A stretch of DNA of 64,000 bases from Auanema rhodensis (GCA_964057225.1 OZ059899.1:4650001-4714000), one strand, 5' to 3'. Positions 12,630-28,500 are shown, numbered from the stretch's first letter. The notes: generated by a model from the sequence alone, not told the origin. Numbers and translations: made by a program.

Positions 12630-13331
12630 GATATAAGTTCACACTTATATCCTCGATTTTCACCCTGAAGAATCAATTTTATCGTTGAATAACATTGTCC
12701 ATCGTCTTTGCCTTGAAAGAAGAAATCTAAAAACATCTACTTTTTGCTAAATTATTTTGAAATTTTTCGAAAAAATTTTTGTCAAAATGTTTTTGGAAGC
12801 AATGTTGAGTGTACATGGAAACTCAACATACACTAATGCATCATTTTTCAAACGATCATAACTAATTTTTGTATTAAGCGTTTCTCAATGTAGTATAGTG
12901 CATTCGATGCGGATTTTTAAGCTGCGTCGATCTGTGTTATCAGATTTGCGCCAGCTTAAAAATGCACCGAGATATCAACTGATATAAGTTCACACTTATA
13001 TCCTCGATTTTCACCCTGAAGAATCAATTTTTTCGTTGAATAACATTGTCCATCGTCTTTGCCTTGAAAAAAGAAATCTAAAAACATCTACTTTTTGCTA
13101 AATTATTTTGAAATTTTTCGAAAAAATTTTTGTCAAAATGTTTTTGGAAGCAATGTTGAGTCTACATGGAAACTCAACATACACTAATGCATCATTTTTC
13201 AAACGATCATAACTGATTTTTGTATTAAGCGTTTCTCAATGTAGTATAGTGCATTCGATGCGGATTTTTAAGCTGCGTCGATCTGTGTTATCAGATTTGC
13301 GCTAGCTTAAAAATGCACCGAGATATCAACT
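12630..13331 (+). repeat. Two monomers ahead of the five-mer unit
   Basis: Monomer 12630 has CAATTTTATCG, GAAAGAAG, ACTAATTTT and GCGCCAGC (the last change removes the NheI site). Monomer 12981 has GAGTCTACAT. They resemble members of the five-mer that follows but do not fall in its register. Confidence 0.65.
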
Positions 13332-16300
13332 GATATAAGTTCACACTTATATCCTCGATTTTCACCCTGAAGAATCAATTTTATCGTTGAATAACATTGT
13401 CCATCGTCTTTGCCTTGAAAGAAGAAATCTAAAAACATCTACTTTTTGCTAAATTATTTTGAAATTTTTCGAAAAAATTTTTGTCAAAATGTTTTTGGAA
13501 GCAATGTTCAGTGTACATGGAAACTCAACATACACTAATGCATCATTTTTCAAACGATCATAACTAATTTTTGTATTAAGCGTTTCTCAATGAAGTATAG
13601 TGCATTCGATGCGGATTTTTAAGCTGCGTCGATCTGTGTTATCAGATTTGCGCTAGCTTGAAAATGCACCGAGATATCAACTGATATAAGTTCACACTTA
13701 TATCTTCGATTTTCACCCTGAAGAATTAATTTTTTCGTTGAATAACATTGTCCATCGTCTTCGCCTTGAAAAAAGGAATCTAGAAGCATCTACTTTTTGC
13801 TAAATTATTTTGAAATTTTTCGAAAAATTTTTTGTCAAAATGTTTTTGGAAGCAATGTTGAGTGTACATGGAAACTCAACATACACTAATGCATCATTTT
13901 TCAAACGATCATAACTGATTTTTGTATCAAGCGTTTCTCAATGTAGTATAGTGCATTCGATGCGGATTTTTAAGCTGCGTCGATCTGTGTTATCAGATTT
14001 GCGCTAGCTTAAAAATGCACCGAGATATCAATTGATATAAGTTCACACTTATATCCTCGATTTTCACCCTGAAGAATTAATTTTTTCGTTGAATAACATT
14101 GTCCATCGTCTTTGCCTTGAAAAAAGGAATCTAAAAACATCTACTTTTTGCTAAATTATTTTGAAATTTTTCGAAAAAATTTTTGTCAAAATGTTTTTGG
14201 AAGCAATGTTGAGTGTACATGGAAACTCAACATACACTAATGCATCATTTTTCAAACGATCATAACTAATTTTTGTATTAAGCGTTTCTCAATGTAGTAT
14301 AGTGCATTCGATGCGGATTTGTAAGCTGCGTCGATCTGTGTTATCAGATTTGCGCTAGCTTAAAAATGCACCGAGATATCAACTGATATAAGTTCACACT
14401 TATATCCTCGATTTTCACCCTGAAGAATTAATTTTTTCGTTGAATAACATTGTCCATCGTCTTTGCCTTGAAAAAAGGAATCTAGAAGCATCTACTTTTT
14501 GCTAAATTATTTTGAAATTTTTCGAAAAAATTTTTGTCAAAATGTTTTTGGAAGCAATGTTGAGTGTACATGGAAACTCAACATACACTAATGCATCATT
14601 TTTCAAACGATCATAACTGATTTTTGTATTAAGCGTTTCTCAATGTAGTATAGTGCATTCGATGCGGATTTTTAAGCTGCGTCGATCTGTGTTATCAGAT
14701 TTGCGCCAGCTTAAAAATGCACCGAGATATCAACTGATATAAGTTCACACTTATATCCTCGATTTTCACCCTGAAGAATTAATTTTTTCGTTGAATAATA
14801 TTGTCCATCGTCTTTGCCTTGAAAAAAGGAATCTAAAAACATCTACTTTTTGCTAAATTATTTTGAAATTTTTCGAAAAAATTTTTGTCAAAATGTTTTT
14901 GGAAGCAATGTTGAGTGTACATGCAAACTCAACATACACTAATGCATCATTTTTCAAACGATCATAACTGATTTTTGTATTAAGCGTTTCTCAATGTAGT
15001 ATAGTGCATTCGATGCGGATTTTTAAGCTGCGTCGATCTGTGTTATCAGATTTGCGCTAGCTTAAAAATGCACCGAGATATCAACTGATATAAGTTCACA
15101 CTTATATCCTCGATTTTCACCCTGAAGAATCAATTTTATCGTTGAATAACATTGTCCATCGTCTTTGCCTTGAAAGAAGAAATCTAAAAACATCTACTTT
15201 TTGCTAAATTATTTTGAAATTTTTCGAAAAAATTTTTGTCAAAATGTTTTTGGAAGCAATGTTGAGTGTACATGGAAACTCAACATACACTAATGCATCA
15301 TTTTTCAAACGATCATAACTAATTTTTGTATTAAGCGTTTCTCAATGAAGTATAGTGCATTCGATGCGGATTTTTAAGCTGCGTCGATCTGTGTTATCAG
15401 ATTTGCGCTAGCTTGAAAATGCACCGAGATATCAACTGATATAAGTTCACACTTATATCTTCGATTTTCACCCTGAAGAATTAATTTTTTCGTTGAATAA
15501 CATTGTCCATCGTCTTCGCCTTGAAAAAAGGAATCTAGAAGCATCTACTTTTTGCTAAATTATTTTGAAATTTTTCGAAAAATTTTTTGTCAAAATGTTT
15601 TTGGAAGCAATGTTGAGTGTACATGGAAACTCAACATACACTAATGCATCATTTTTCAAACGATCATAACTGATTTTTGTATCAAGCGTTTCTCAATGTA
15701 GTATAGTGCATTCGATGCGGATTTTTAAGCTGCGTCGATCTGTGTTATCAGATTTGCGCTAGCTTAAAAATGCACCGAGATATCAATTGATATAAGTTCA
15801 CACTTATATCCTCGATTTTCACCCTGAAGAATTAATTTTTTCGTTGAATAACATTGTCCATCGTCTTTGCCTTGAAAAAAGGAATCTAAAAACATCTACT
15901 TTTTGCTAAATTATTTTGAAATTTTTCGAAAAAATTTTTGTCAAAATGTTTTTGGAAGCAATGTTGAGTGTACATGGAAACTCAACATACACTAATGCAT
16001 CATTTTTCAAACGATCATAACTTATTTTTGTATTAAGCGTTTCTCAATGTAGTATAGTGCATTCGATGCGGAATTTTAAGCTGCGTCGATCTGTGTTATC
16101 AGATTTGCGCTAGCTTAAAAATGCACCGAGATATCAACTGATATAAGTTCACACTTATATCCTCGATTTTCACCCTGAAGAATCAATTTTTTCGTTGAAT
16201 AACATTGTCCATCGTCTTTGCCTTGAAAAAAAAATCTAAGAACACCTACTTTTTGCTAAATTATCTTGAAATTTTTCGAAAAAATTTTTGTCAAAATGTT

Positions 16301-18244
16301 TTTGGAAGCAATGTTGAGTGTACATGGAAACTCAACATACACTAATGCATCATTTTTCAAACGATCATAACTGATTTTTGTATCAAGCGTTTCTCAATGT
16401 AGTATAGTGCATTCGATGCGGATTTTTAAGCTGCGTCGATCCGTGTTATCAGATTTGCGCTAGCTTAAAAATGCACCGAGATATCAACTGATATAAGTTC
16501 ACACTTATATCCTCGATTTTCACCCTGAAGAATTAATTTTTTCGTTGAATAATATTGTCCATCGTCTTTGCCTTGAAAAAAGGAATCTAAAAACATCTAC
16601 TTTTTGCTAAATTATTTTGAAATTTTTCGAAAAAATTTTTGTCAAAATGTTTTTGGAAGCAATGTTGAGTGTACATGCAAACTCAACATACACTAATGCA
16701 TCATTTTTCAAACGATCATAACTGATTTTTGTATTAAGCGTTTCTCAATGTAGTATAGTGCATTCGATGCGGATTTTTAAGCTGCGTCGATCTGTGTTAT
16801 CAGATTTGCGCTAGCTTAAAAATGCACCGAGATATCAACTGATATAAGTTCACACTTATATCCTCGATTTTCACCCTGAAGAATCAATTTTATCGTTGAA
16901 TAACATTGTCCATCGTCTTTGCCTTGAAAGAAGAAATCTAAAAACATCTACTTTTTGCTAAATTATTTTGAAATTTTTCGAAAAAATTTTTGTCAAAATG
17001 TTTTTGGAAGCAATGTTGAGTGTACATGGAAACTCAACATACACTAATGCATCATTTTTCAAACGATCATAACTAATTTTTGTATTAAGCGTTTCTCAAT
17101 GTAGTATAGTGCATTCGATGCGGATTTGTAAGCTGCGTCGATCTGTGTTATCAGATTTGCGCTAGCTTAAAAATGCACCGAGATATCAACTGATATAAGT
17201 TCACACTTATATCTTCGATTTTCACCCTGAAGAATTAATTTTTTCGTTGAATAACATTGTCCATCGTCTTCGCCTTGAAAAAAGGAATCTAGAAGCATCT
17301 ACTTTTTGCTAAATTATTTTGAAATTTTTCGAAAAAATTTTTGTCAAAATGTTTTTGGAAGCAATGTTGAGTGTACATGGAAACTCAACATACACTAATG
17401 CATCATTTTTCAAACGATCATAACTGATTTTTGTATCAAGCGTTTCTCAATGTAGTATAGTGCATTCGATGCGGATTTTTAAGCTGCGTCGATCTGTGTT
17501 ATCAGATTTGCGCTAGCTTAGAAATGCACCGAGATATCAACTGATATAAGTTCACACTTATATCCTCGATTTTCACCCTGAAGAATCAATTTTTTCGTTG
17601 AATAACATTGTCCATCGTCTTTGCCTTGAAAAAAGAAATCTAAAAACATCTACTTTTTGCTAAATTATTTTGAAATTTTTCGAAAAAATTTTTGTCAAAA
17701 TGTTTTTGGAAGCAATGTTGAGTGTACATGGAAACTCAACATACACTAATGCATCATTTTTCAAACGATCATAACTGATTTTTGTATTAAGCGTTTCTCA
17801 ATGTAGTATAGTGCATTCGATGCGGATTTTTAAGCTGCGTCGATCTGTGTTATCAGATTTGCGCTAGCTTAAAAATGCACCGAGATATCAACTGATATAA
17901 GTTCACACTTATATCCTCGATTTTCACCCTGAAGAATCAATTTTATCGTTGAATAACATTGTCCATCGTCTTTGCCTTGAAAGAAGAAATCTGAAAACAT
18001 CTACTTTTTGCTAAATTATTTTGAAATTTTTCGAAAAAATTTTTGTCAAAATGTTTTTGGAAGCAATGTTGAGTGTACATGGAAACTCAACATACACTAA
18101 TGCATCATTTTTCAAACGATCATAACTAATTTTTGTATTAAGCGTTTCTCAATGTAGTATAGTGCATTCGATGCGGATTTTTAAGCTGCGTCGATCTGTG
18201 TTATCAGATTTGCGCTAGCTTGAAAATGCACCGAGATATCAACT
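13332..18244 (+). repeat. Five-monomer higher-order repeat, about 1755 bp
   Basis: A T-type monomer (CAATTTTATCG, GAAAGAAG) followed by an S-type monomer (TATCTTCG, CTTCGCC) starts units at 13332, 15087 and 16841; the spacings are 1755 and 1754 bp, the latter because 16140 is a 350-bp monomer. Units 1 and 2 share rare markers: GAAGTATAG, CTTGAAAATG, CGAAAAATTTTTTG and TCAATTGAT. They also share AATAATATTG with CATGCAAACTC in the fifth monomer (14736 and 16490). The third unit is shortened: a new T-S pair appears at 17894 and 18245 after only three monomers. Confidence 0.8.
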
Positions 18245-21200
18245 GATATAAGTTCACACTTATATCTTCGATTTTCACCCTGAAGAATTAATTTTTTCGT
18301 TGAATAACATTGTCCATCGTCTTCGCCTTGAAAAAAGGAATCTAGAAGCATCTACTTTTTGCTAAATTATTTTGAAATTTTTCGAAAAAATTTTTGTCAA
18401 AATGTTTTTGGAAGCAATGTTGAGTGTACATGGAAACTCAACATACACTAATGCATCATTTTTCAAACGATCATAACTGATTTTTGTATCAAGCGTTTCT
18501 CAATGTAGTATAGTGCATTCGATGCGGATTTTTAAGCTGCGTCGATCTGTGTTATCAGATTTGCGCTAGCTTAAAAATGCACCGAGATATCAACTGATAT
18601 AAGTTCACACTTATATCCTCGATTTTCACCCTGAAGAATTAATTTTTTCGTTGAATAACATTGTCCATCGTCTTTGCCTTGAAAAAAGGAATCTAGAAGC
18701 ATCTACTTTTTGCTAAATTATTTTGAAATTTTTCGAAAAAATTTTTGTCAAAATGTTTTTGGAAGCAATCTTGAGTGTACATGGAAACTCAACATACACT
18801 AATGCATCATTTTTCAAACGATCATAACTGATTTTTGTATTAAGCGTTTCTCAATGTAGTATAGTGCATTCGATGCGGATTTTTAAGCTGCGTCGATCTG
18901 TGTTATCAGATTTGCGCTAGCTTAAAAATGCACCGAGATATCAATTGATATAAGTTCACACATATATCCTCGATTTTTACCCTGAAGAATGAATTTTTTC
19001 GTTGAATAACATTGTCCATCGTCTTTGCCTTGAAAAAAGGAATCTAAAAACATCTACTTTTTGCTAAATTATTTTGAAATTTTTCGAAAAAATTTTTGTC
19101 AAAATGTTTTTGGAAGCAATGTTGAGTGTACATGGAAACTCAACATACACTAATGCATCATTTTTCAAACGATCATAACTGATTTTTGTATTAAGCGTTT
19201 CTCAATGTAGTATAGTGCATTCGATGCGGATTTTTAAGCTGCGTCGATCTGTGTTATCAGATTTGCGCTAGCTTAAAAATGCACCGAGATATCAACTGAT
19301 ATAAGTTCACACTTATATCCTCGATTTTCACCCTGAAGAATCAATTTTTTCGTTGAATAACATTGTCCATCGTCTTTGCCTTGAAAAAAAAATCTAAAAA
19401 CACCTACTTTTTGCTAAATTATCTTGAAATTTTTCGAAAAAATTTTTGTCAAAATGTTTTTGGAAGCAATGTTGAGTGTACATGGAAACTCAACATACAC
19501 TAATGCATCATTTTTCAAACGATCATAACTGATTTTTGTATCAAGCGTTTCTCAATGTAGTATAGTGCATTCGATGCGGATTTTTAAGCTGCGTCGATCT
19601 GTGTTATCAGATTTGCGCTAGCTTAAAAATGCACCGAGATATCAACTGATATATGTTCACACTTAAATCCTCGATTTTCACCCTGAAGAATTAATTTTTT
19701 CGTTGAATAACATTGTCCATCGTCTTTGCCTTGAAAAAAGAAATCTAGAAGCATCTACTTTTTGCTAAATTATTTTGAAATTTTTCGAAAAAATTTTTGT
19801 CAAAATGTTTTTGGAAGCAATGTTGAGTGTACATGCAAACTCAACATACACTAATGCATCATTTTTCAAACGATCATAACTGATTTTTGTATTAAGCGTT
19901 TCTCAATGTAGTATAGTGCATTCGATGCGGATTTTTAAGCTGCGTCGATCTGTGTTATCAGATTTGCGCTAGCTTAAAAATGCACCGAGATATCAACTGA
20001 TATAAGTTCACACTTATATCCTCGATTTTCACCCTGAAGAATCAATTTTATCGTTGAATAACATTGTCCATCGTCTTTGCCTTGAAAGAAGAAATCTAAA
20101 AACATCTACTTTTTGCTAAATTATTTTGAAATTTTTCGAAAAAATTTTTGTCAAAATGTTTTTGGAAGCAATGTTGAGTGTACATGGAAACTCAACATAC
20201 ACTAATGCATCATTTTTCAAACGATCATAACTAATTTTTGTATTAAGCGTTTCTCAATGTAGTATAGTGCATTCGATGCGGATTTTTAAGCTGCGTCGAT
20301 CTGTGTTATCAGATTTGCGCTAGCTTAAAAATGCACCGAGATATCAACTGATATAAGTTCACACTTATATCTTCGATTTTCACCCTGAAGAATTAATTTT
20401 TTCGTTGAATAACATTGTCCATCGTCTTCGCCTTGAAAAAAGGAATCTAGAAGCATCTACTTTTTGCTAAATTATTTTGAAATTTTTCGAAAAAATTTTT
20501 GTCAAAATGTTTTTGGAAGCAATGTTGAGTGTACATGGAAACTCAACATACACTAATGCATCATTTTTCAAACGATCATAACTGATTTTTGTATTAAGCG
20601 TTTCTCAATGTAGTATAGTGCATTCGATGCGGATTTTTAAGCTGCGTCGATCTGTGTTATCAGATTTGCGCTAGCTTAAAAATGCACCGAGATATCAACT
20701 GATATAATTTCACACATATATCCTCGATTTTCACCCTGAAGAATCAATTTTTTCGTTGAATAACATTGTCCATCGTCTTTGCCTTGAAAAAAGAAATCTA
20801 AAAACATCTACTTTTTGCTAAATTAGTTTGAAATTTTTCGAAGAAATTTTTGTCAAAATGTTTTTGGAAGCAATGTTGAGTGTACATGGAAACTCAACAT
20901 ACACTAATGCATCATTTTTCAAACGATCATAACTGATTTTTGTATCAAGCGTTTCTCAATGTAGTATAGTGCATTCGATGCGGATTTTTAAGCTGCGTCG
21001 ATCTGTGTTATCAGATTTGCGCTAGCTTAAAAATGCACCGAGATATCAACTGATATAAGTTCACACTTATATCCTCGATTTTCACCCTGAAGAATCAATT
21101 TTTTCGTTGAATAACATTGTCCATCGTCTTTGCCTTGAAAAAAGAAATCTAAAAACATCTACTTTTTGCTAAATTATTTTAAAATTTTTCGAAAAAATTT

Positions 21201-24200
21201 TTGTCAAAATGTTTTTGGAAGCAATGTTGAGTGTACATGGAAACTCAACATACACTAATGCATCATTTTTCAAACGATCATAACTGATTTTTGTATTAAG
21301 CGTTTCTCAATGTAGTATAGTGCATTCGATGCGGATTTTTAAGCTGCGTCGATCTGTGTTATCAGATTTGCGCTAGCTTAAAAATGCACCGAGATATCAA
21401 TTGATATAAGTTCACACATATATCCTCGATTTTTACCCTGAAGAATGAATTTTTTCGTTGAATAACATTGTCCATCGTCTTTGCCTTGAAAAAAGGAATC
21501 TAAAAACATCTACTTTTTGCTAAATTATTTTGAAATTTTTCGAAAAAATTTTTGTCAAAATGTTTTTGGAAGCAATCTTGAGTGTACATGGAAACTCAAC
21601 ATACACTAATGCATCATTTTTCAAACGATCATAACTGATTTTTGTATTAAGCGTTTCTCAATGTAGTATAGTGCATTCGATGCGGATTTTTAAGCTGCGT
21701 CGATCTGTGTTATCAGATTTGCGCTAGCTTAAAAATGCACCGAGATATCAACTGATATAAGTTCACACTTATATCCTCGATTTTCACCCTGAAGAATGAA
21801 TTTTTTCGTTGAATAACATTGTCCATCGTCTTTGCCTTGAAAAAAGGAATCTAAAAACATCTACTTTTTGCTAAATTATTTTGAAATTTTTCGAAAAAAT
21901 TTTTGTCAAATTGTTTTTGGAAGCAATGTTGAGTCTACATGGAAACTCAACATACACTAATGCATCATTTTTCAAACGATCATAACTAATTTTTGTATTA
22001 AGCGTTTCTCAATGTAGTATAGTGCATTCGATGCGGATTTTTAAGCTGCGTCGATCTGTGTTATCAGATTTGCGCTAGCTTAAAAATGCACCGAGATATC
22101 AACTGATATAAGTTCACACTTATATCTTCGATTTTCACCCTGAAGAATTAATTTTTTCGTTGAATAACATTGTCCATCGTCTTCGCCTTGAAAAAAGGAA
22201 TCTAGAAGCATCTACTTTTTGCTAAATTATTTTGAAATTTTTCGAAAAAATTTTTGTCAAAATGTTTTTGGAAGCAATGTTGAGTGTACATGGAAACTCA
22301 ACATACACTAATGCATCATTTTTCAAACGATCATAACTGATTTTTGTATTAAGCGTTTCTCAATGTAGTATAGTGCATTCGATGCGGATTTTTAAGCTGC
22401 GTCGATCTGTGTTATCAGATTTGCGCTAGCTTAAAAATGCACCGAGATATCAACTGATATAAGTTCACACATATATCCTCGATTTTCACCCTGAAGAATC
22501 AATTTTTTCGTTGAATAACATTGTCCATCGTCTTTGCCTTGAAAAAAGAAATCTAAAAACATCTACTTTTTGCTAAATTAGTTTGAAATTTTTCGAAAAA
22601 ATTTTTGTCAAAATGTTTTTGGAAGCAATGTTGAGTGTACATGGAAACTCAACATACACTAATGCATCATTTTTCAAACGATCATAACTGATTTTTGTAT
22701 TAAGCGTTTCTCAATGTAGTATAGTGCATTCGATGCGGATTTTTAAGCTGCGTCGATCTGTGTTATCAGATTTGCGCCAGCTTAAAAATGCACCGAGATA
22801 TCAACTGATATAAGTTCACACTTATATCCTCGATTTTCACCCTGAAGAATCAATTTTTTCGTTGAATAACATTGTCCATCGTCTTTGCCTTGAAAAAAGG
22901 AATCTAAAAACATCTACTTTTTGCTAAATTATTTTGAAATTTTTCGAAAAAATTTTTGTCAAAATGTTTTTGGAAGCAATGTTGAGTCTACATGGAAACT
23001 CAACATACACTAATGCATCATTTTTCAAACGATCATAACTAATTTTTGTATTAAGCGTTTCTCAATGTAGTATAGTGCATTCGATGCGGATTTTTAAGCT
23101 GCGTCGATCTGTGTTATCAGATTTGCGCTAGCTTAAAAATGCACCGAGATATCAACTGATATAAGTTCACACATATATCCTCGATTTTCACCCTGAAGAA
23201 TGAATTTTTTCGTTGAATAACATTGTCCATCGTCTTTGCCTTGAAAAAAGGAATCTAAAAACATCTACTTTTTGCTAAATTATTTTGAAATTTTTCGAAA
23301 AAATTTTTGTCAAAATGTTTTTGGAAGCAATGTTGAGTCTACATGGAAACTCAACATACACTAATGCATCATTTTTCAAACGATCATAACTAATTTTTGT
23401 ATTAAGCGTTTCTCAATGTAGTATAGTGCATTCGATGCGGATTTTTAAGCTGCGTCGATCTGTGTTATCAGATTTGCGCTAGCTTAAAAATGCACCGAGA
23501 TATCAACTGATATAAGTTCACACTTATATCTTCGATTTTCACCCTGAAGAATTAATTTTTTCGTTGAATAACATTGTCCATCGTCTTCGCCTTGAAAAAA
23601 GGAATCTAGAAGCATCTACTTTTTGCTAAATTATTTTGAAATTTTTCGAAAAAATTTTTGTCAAAATGTTTTTGGAAGCAATGTTGAGTGTACATGGAAA
23701 CTCAACATACACTAATGCATCATTTTTCAAACGATCATAACTGATTTTTGTATTAAGCGTTTCTCAATGTAGTATAGTGCATTCGATGCGGATTTTTAAG
23801 CTGCGTCGATCTGTGTTATCAGATTTGCGCTAGCTTAAAAATGCACCGAGATATCAACTGATATAAGTTCACACATATATCCTCGATTTTCACCCTGAAG
23901 AATGAATTTTTTCGTTGAATAACATTGTCCATCGTCTTTGCCTTGAAAAAAGGAATCTAAAAACATCTACTTTTTGCTAAATTATTTTGAAATTTTTCGA
24001 AAAAATTTTTGTCAAAATGTTTTTGGAAGCAATGTTGAGTCTACATGGAAACTCAACATACACTAATGCATCATTTTTCAAACGATCATAACTAATTTTT
24101 GTATTAAGCGTTTCTCAATGTAGTATAGTGCATTCGATGCGGATTTTTAAGCTGCGTCGATCTGTGTTATCAGATTTGCGCTAGCTTAAAAATGCACCGA

Positions 24201-25592
24201 GATATCAACTGATATAAGTTCACACTTATATCTTCGATTTTCACCCTGAAGAATTAATTTTTTCGTTGAATAACATTGTCCATCGTCTTCGCCTTGAAAA
24301 AAGGAATCTAGAAGCATCTACTTTTTGCTAAATTATTTTGAAATTTTTCGAAAAAATTTTTGTCAAAATGTTTTTGGAAGCAATGTTGAGTGTACATGGA
24401 AACTCAACATACACTAATGCATCATTTTTCAAACGATCATAACTGATTTTTGTATTAAGCGTTTCTCAATGTAGTATAGTGCATTCGATGCGGATTTTTA
24501 AGCTGCGTCGATCTGTGTTATCAGATTTGCGCTAGCTTAAAAATGCACCGAGATATCAACTGATATAAGTTCACACATATATCCTCGATTTTCACCCTGA
24601 AGAATCAATTTTTTCGTTGAATAACATTGTCCATCGTCTTTGCCTTGAAAAAAGAAATCTAAAAACATCTACTTTTTGCTAAATTAGTTTGAAATTTTTC
24701 GAAGAAATTTTTGTCAAAATGTTTTTGGAAGCAATGTTGAGTGTACATGGAAACTCAACATACACTAATGCATCATTTTTCAAACGATCATAACTGATTT
24801 TTGTATCAAGCGTTTCTCAATGTAGTATAGTGCATTCGATGCGGATTTTTAAGCTGCGTCGATCTGTGTTATCAGATTTGCGCTAGCTTAAAAATGCACC
24901 GAGATATCAACTGATATAAGTTCACACTTATATCCTCGATTTTCACCCTGAAGAATTAATTTTTTCGTTGAATAACATTGTCCATCGTCTTTGCCTTGAA
25001 AAAAGGAATCTAGAAGCATCTACTTTTTGCTAAATTATTTTGAAATTTTTCGAAAAAATTTTTGTCAAAATGTTTTTGGAAGCAATGTTGAGTGTACATG
25101 GAAACTCAACATACACTAATGCATCATTTTTCAAACGATCATAACTGATTTTTGTATTAAGCGTTTCTCAATGTAGTATAGTGCATTCGATGCGGATTTT
25201 TAAGCTGCGTCGATCTGTGTTATCAGATTTGCGCCAGCTTAAAAATGCACCGAGATATCAACTGATATAAGTTCACACTTATATCCTCGATTTTCACCCT
25301 GAAGAATCAATTTTTTCGTTGAATAACATTGTCCATCGTCTTTGCCTTGAAAAAAAAAATCTAAAAACATCTACTTTTTGCTAAATAATTTTAAAATTTT
25401 TCGAAAAAATTTTTGTCAAAATGTTTTTGGAAGCAATGTTGAGTGTACATGGAAACTCAACATACACTAATGCATCATTTTTCAAACGATCATAACTGAT
25501 TTTTGTATTAAGCGTTTCTCAATGTAGTATAGTGCATTCGATGCGGATTTTTAAGCTGCGTCGATCTGTGTTATCAGATTTGCGCCAGCTTA
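18223..25592 (+). repeat. 7370-bp 21-monomer block, copy 1
   Basis: This block of 21 monomers (starting from the S-type at 18245) is repeated immediately downstream at an offset of exactly 7370 bp. It includes distinctive monomers: CGATTTTTACC with GAATGAATT (18947 and 21403), the 350-bp form with AACACCTAC (19298), ATGTTCACACTTAAATCC (19648), GATATAATTTCAC (20701), TCGAAGAAATT (20701 and 24562) and CAAATTGTTTTT (21754). Internally, two-monomer sub-repeats (CACACATATAT with GAATGAATT and GAGTCTAC, then TATCTTCG) occur at 23158-24561. The left boundary is the CTTGAAAATG site at 18222, the last difference before identity begins. Confidence 0.9.
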
Positions 25593-28500
25593 AAAATGCA
25601 CCGAGATATCAACTGATATAAGTTCACACTTATATCTTCGATTTTCACCCTGAAGAATTAATTTTTTCGTTGAATAACATTGTCCATCGTCTTCGCCTTG
25701 AAAAAAGGAATCTAGAAGCATCTACTTTTTGCTAAATTATTTTGAAATTTTTCGAAAAAATTTTTGTCAAAATGTTTTTGGAAGCAATGTTGAGTGTACA
25801 TGGAAACTCAACATACACTAATGCATCATTTTTCAAACGATCATAACTGATTTTTGTATCAAGCGTTTCTCAATGTAGTATAGTGCATTCGATGCGGATT
25901 TTTAAGCTGCGTCGATCTGTGTTATCAGATTTGCGCTAGCTTAAAAATGCACCGAGATATCAACTGATATAAGTTCACACTTATATCCTCGATTTTCACC
26001 CTGAAGAATTAATTTTTTCGTTGAATAACATTGTCCATCGTCTTTGCCTTGAAAAAAGGAATCTAGAAGCATCTACTTTTTGCTAAATTATTTTGAAATT
26101 TTTCGAAAAAATTTTTGTCAAAATGTTTTTGGAAGCAATCTTGAGTGTACATGGAAACTCAACATACACTAATGCATCATTTTTCAAACGATCATAACTG
26201 ATTTTTGTATTAAGCGTTTCTCAATGTAGTATAGTGCATTCGATGCGGATTTTTAAGCTGCGTCGATCTGTGTTATCAGATTTGCGCTAGCTTAAAAATG
26301 CACCGAGATATCAATTGATATAAGTTCACACATATATCCTCGATTTTTACCCTGAAGAATGAATTTTTTCGTTGAATAACATTGTCCATCGTCTTTGCCT
26401 TGAAAAAAGGAATCTAAAAACATCTACTTTTTGCTAAATTATTTTGAAATTTTTCGAAAAAATTTTTGTCAAAATGTTTTTGGAAGCAATGTTGAGTGTA
26501 CATGGAAACTCAACATACACTAATGCATCATTTTTCAAACGATCATAACTGATTTTTGTATTAAGCGTTTCTCAATGTAGTATAGTGCATTCGATGCGGA
26601 TTTTTAAGCTGCGTCGATCTGTGTTATCAGATTTGCGCTAGCTTAAAAATGCACCGAGATATCAACTGATATAAGTTCACACTTATATCCTCGATTTTCA
26701 CCCTGAAGAATCAATTTTTTCGTTGAATAACATTGTCCATCGTCTTTGCCTTGAAAAAAAAATCTAAAAACACCTACTTTTTGCTAAATTATCTTGAAAT
26801 TTTTCGAAAAAATTTTTGTCAAAATGTTTTTGGAAGCAATGTTGAGTGTACATGGAAACTCAACATACACTAATGCATCATTTTTCAAACGATCATAACT
26901 GATTTTTGTATCAAGCGTTTCTCAATGTAGTATAGTGCATTCGATGCGGATTTTTAAGCTGCGTCGATCTGTGTTATCAGATTTGCGCTAGCTTAAAAAT
27001 GCACCGAGATATCAACTGATATATGTTCACACTTAAATCCTCGATTTTCACCCTGAAGAATTAATTTTTTCGTTGAATAACATTGTCCATCGTCTTTGCC
27101 TTGAAAAAAGAAATCTAGAAGCATCTACTTTTTGCTAAATTATTTTGAAATTTTTCGAAAAAATTTTTGTCAAAATGTTTTTGGAAGCAATGTTGAGTGT
27201 ACATGCAAACTCAACATACACTAATGCATCATTTTTCAAACGATCATAACTGATTTTTGTATTAAGCGTTTCTCAATGTAGTATAGTGCATTCGATGCGG
27301 ATTTTTAAGCTGCGTCGATCTGTGTTATCAGATTTGCGCTAGCTTAAAAATGCACCGAGATATCAACTGATATAAGTTCACACTTATATCCTCGATTTTC
27401 ACCCTGAAGAATCAATTTTATCGTTGAATAACATTGTCCATCGTCTTTGCCTTGAAAGAAGAAATCTAAAAACATCTACTTTTTGCTAAATTATTTTGAA
27501 ATTTTTCGAAAAAATTTTTGTCAAAATGTTTTTGGAAGCAATGTTGAGTGTACATGGAAACTCAACATACACTAATGCATCATTTTTCAAACGATCATAA
27601 CTAATTTTTGTATTAAGCGTTTCTCAATGTAGTATAGTGCATTCGATGCGGATTTTTAAGCTGCGTCGATCTGTGTTATCAGATTTGCGCTAGCTTAAAA
27701 ATGCACCGAGATATCAACTGATATAAGTTCACACTTATATCTTCGATTTTCACCCTGAAGAATTAATTTTTTCGTTGAATAACATTGTCCATCGTCTTCG
27801 CCTTGAAAAAAGGAATCTAGAAGCATCTACTTTTTGCTAAATTATTTTGAAATTTTTCGAAAAAATTTTTGTCAAAATGTTTTTGGAAGCAATGTTGAGT
27901 GTACATGGAAACTCAACATACACTAATGCATCATTTTTCAAACGATCATAACTGATTTTTGTATTAAGCGTTTCTCAATGTAGTATAGTGCATTCGATGC
28001 GGATTTTTAAGCTGCGTCGATCTGTGTTATCAGATTTGCGCTAGCTTAAAAATGCACCGAGATATCAACTGATATAATTTCACACATATATCCTCGATTT
28101 TCACCCTGAAGAATCAATTTTTTCGTTGAATAACATTGTCCATCGTCTTTGCCTTGAAAAAAGAAATCTAAAAACATCTACTTTTTGCTAAATTAGTTTG
28201 AAATTTTTCGAAGAAATTTTTGTCAAAATGTTTTTGGAAGCAATGTTGAGTGTACATGGAAACTCAACATACACTAATGCATCATTTTTCAAACGATCAT
28301 AACTGATTTTTGTATCAAGCGTTTCTCAATGTAGTATAGTGCATTCGATGCGGATTTTTAAGCTGCGTCGATCTGTGTTATCAGATTTGCGCTAGCTTAA
28401 AAATGCACCGAGATATCAACTGATATAAGTTCACACTTATATCCTCGATTTTCACCCTGAAGAATCAATTTTTTCGTTGAATAACATTGTCCATCGTCTT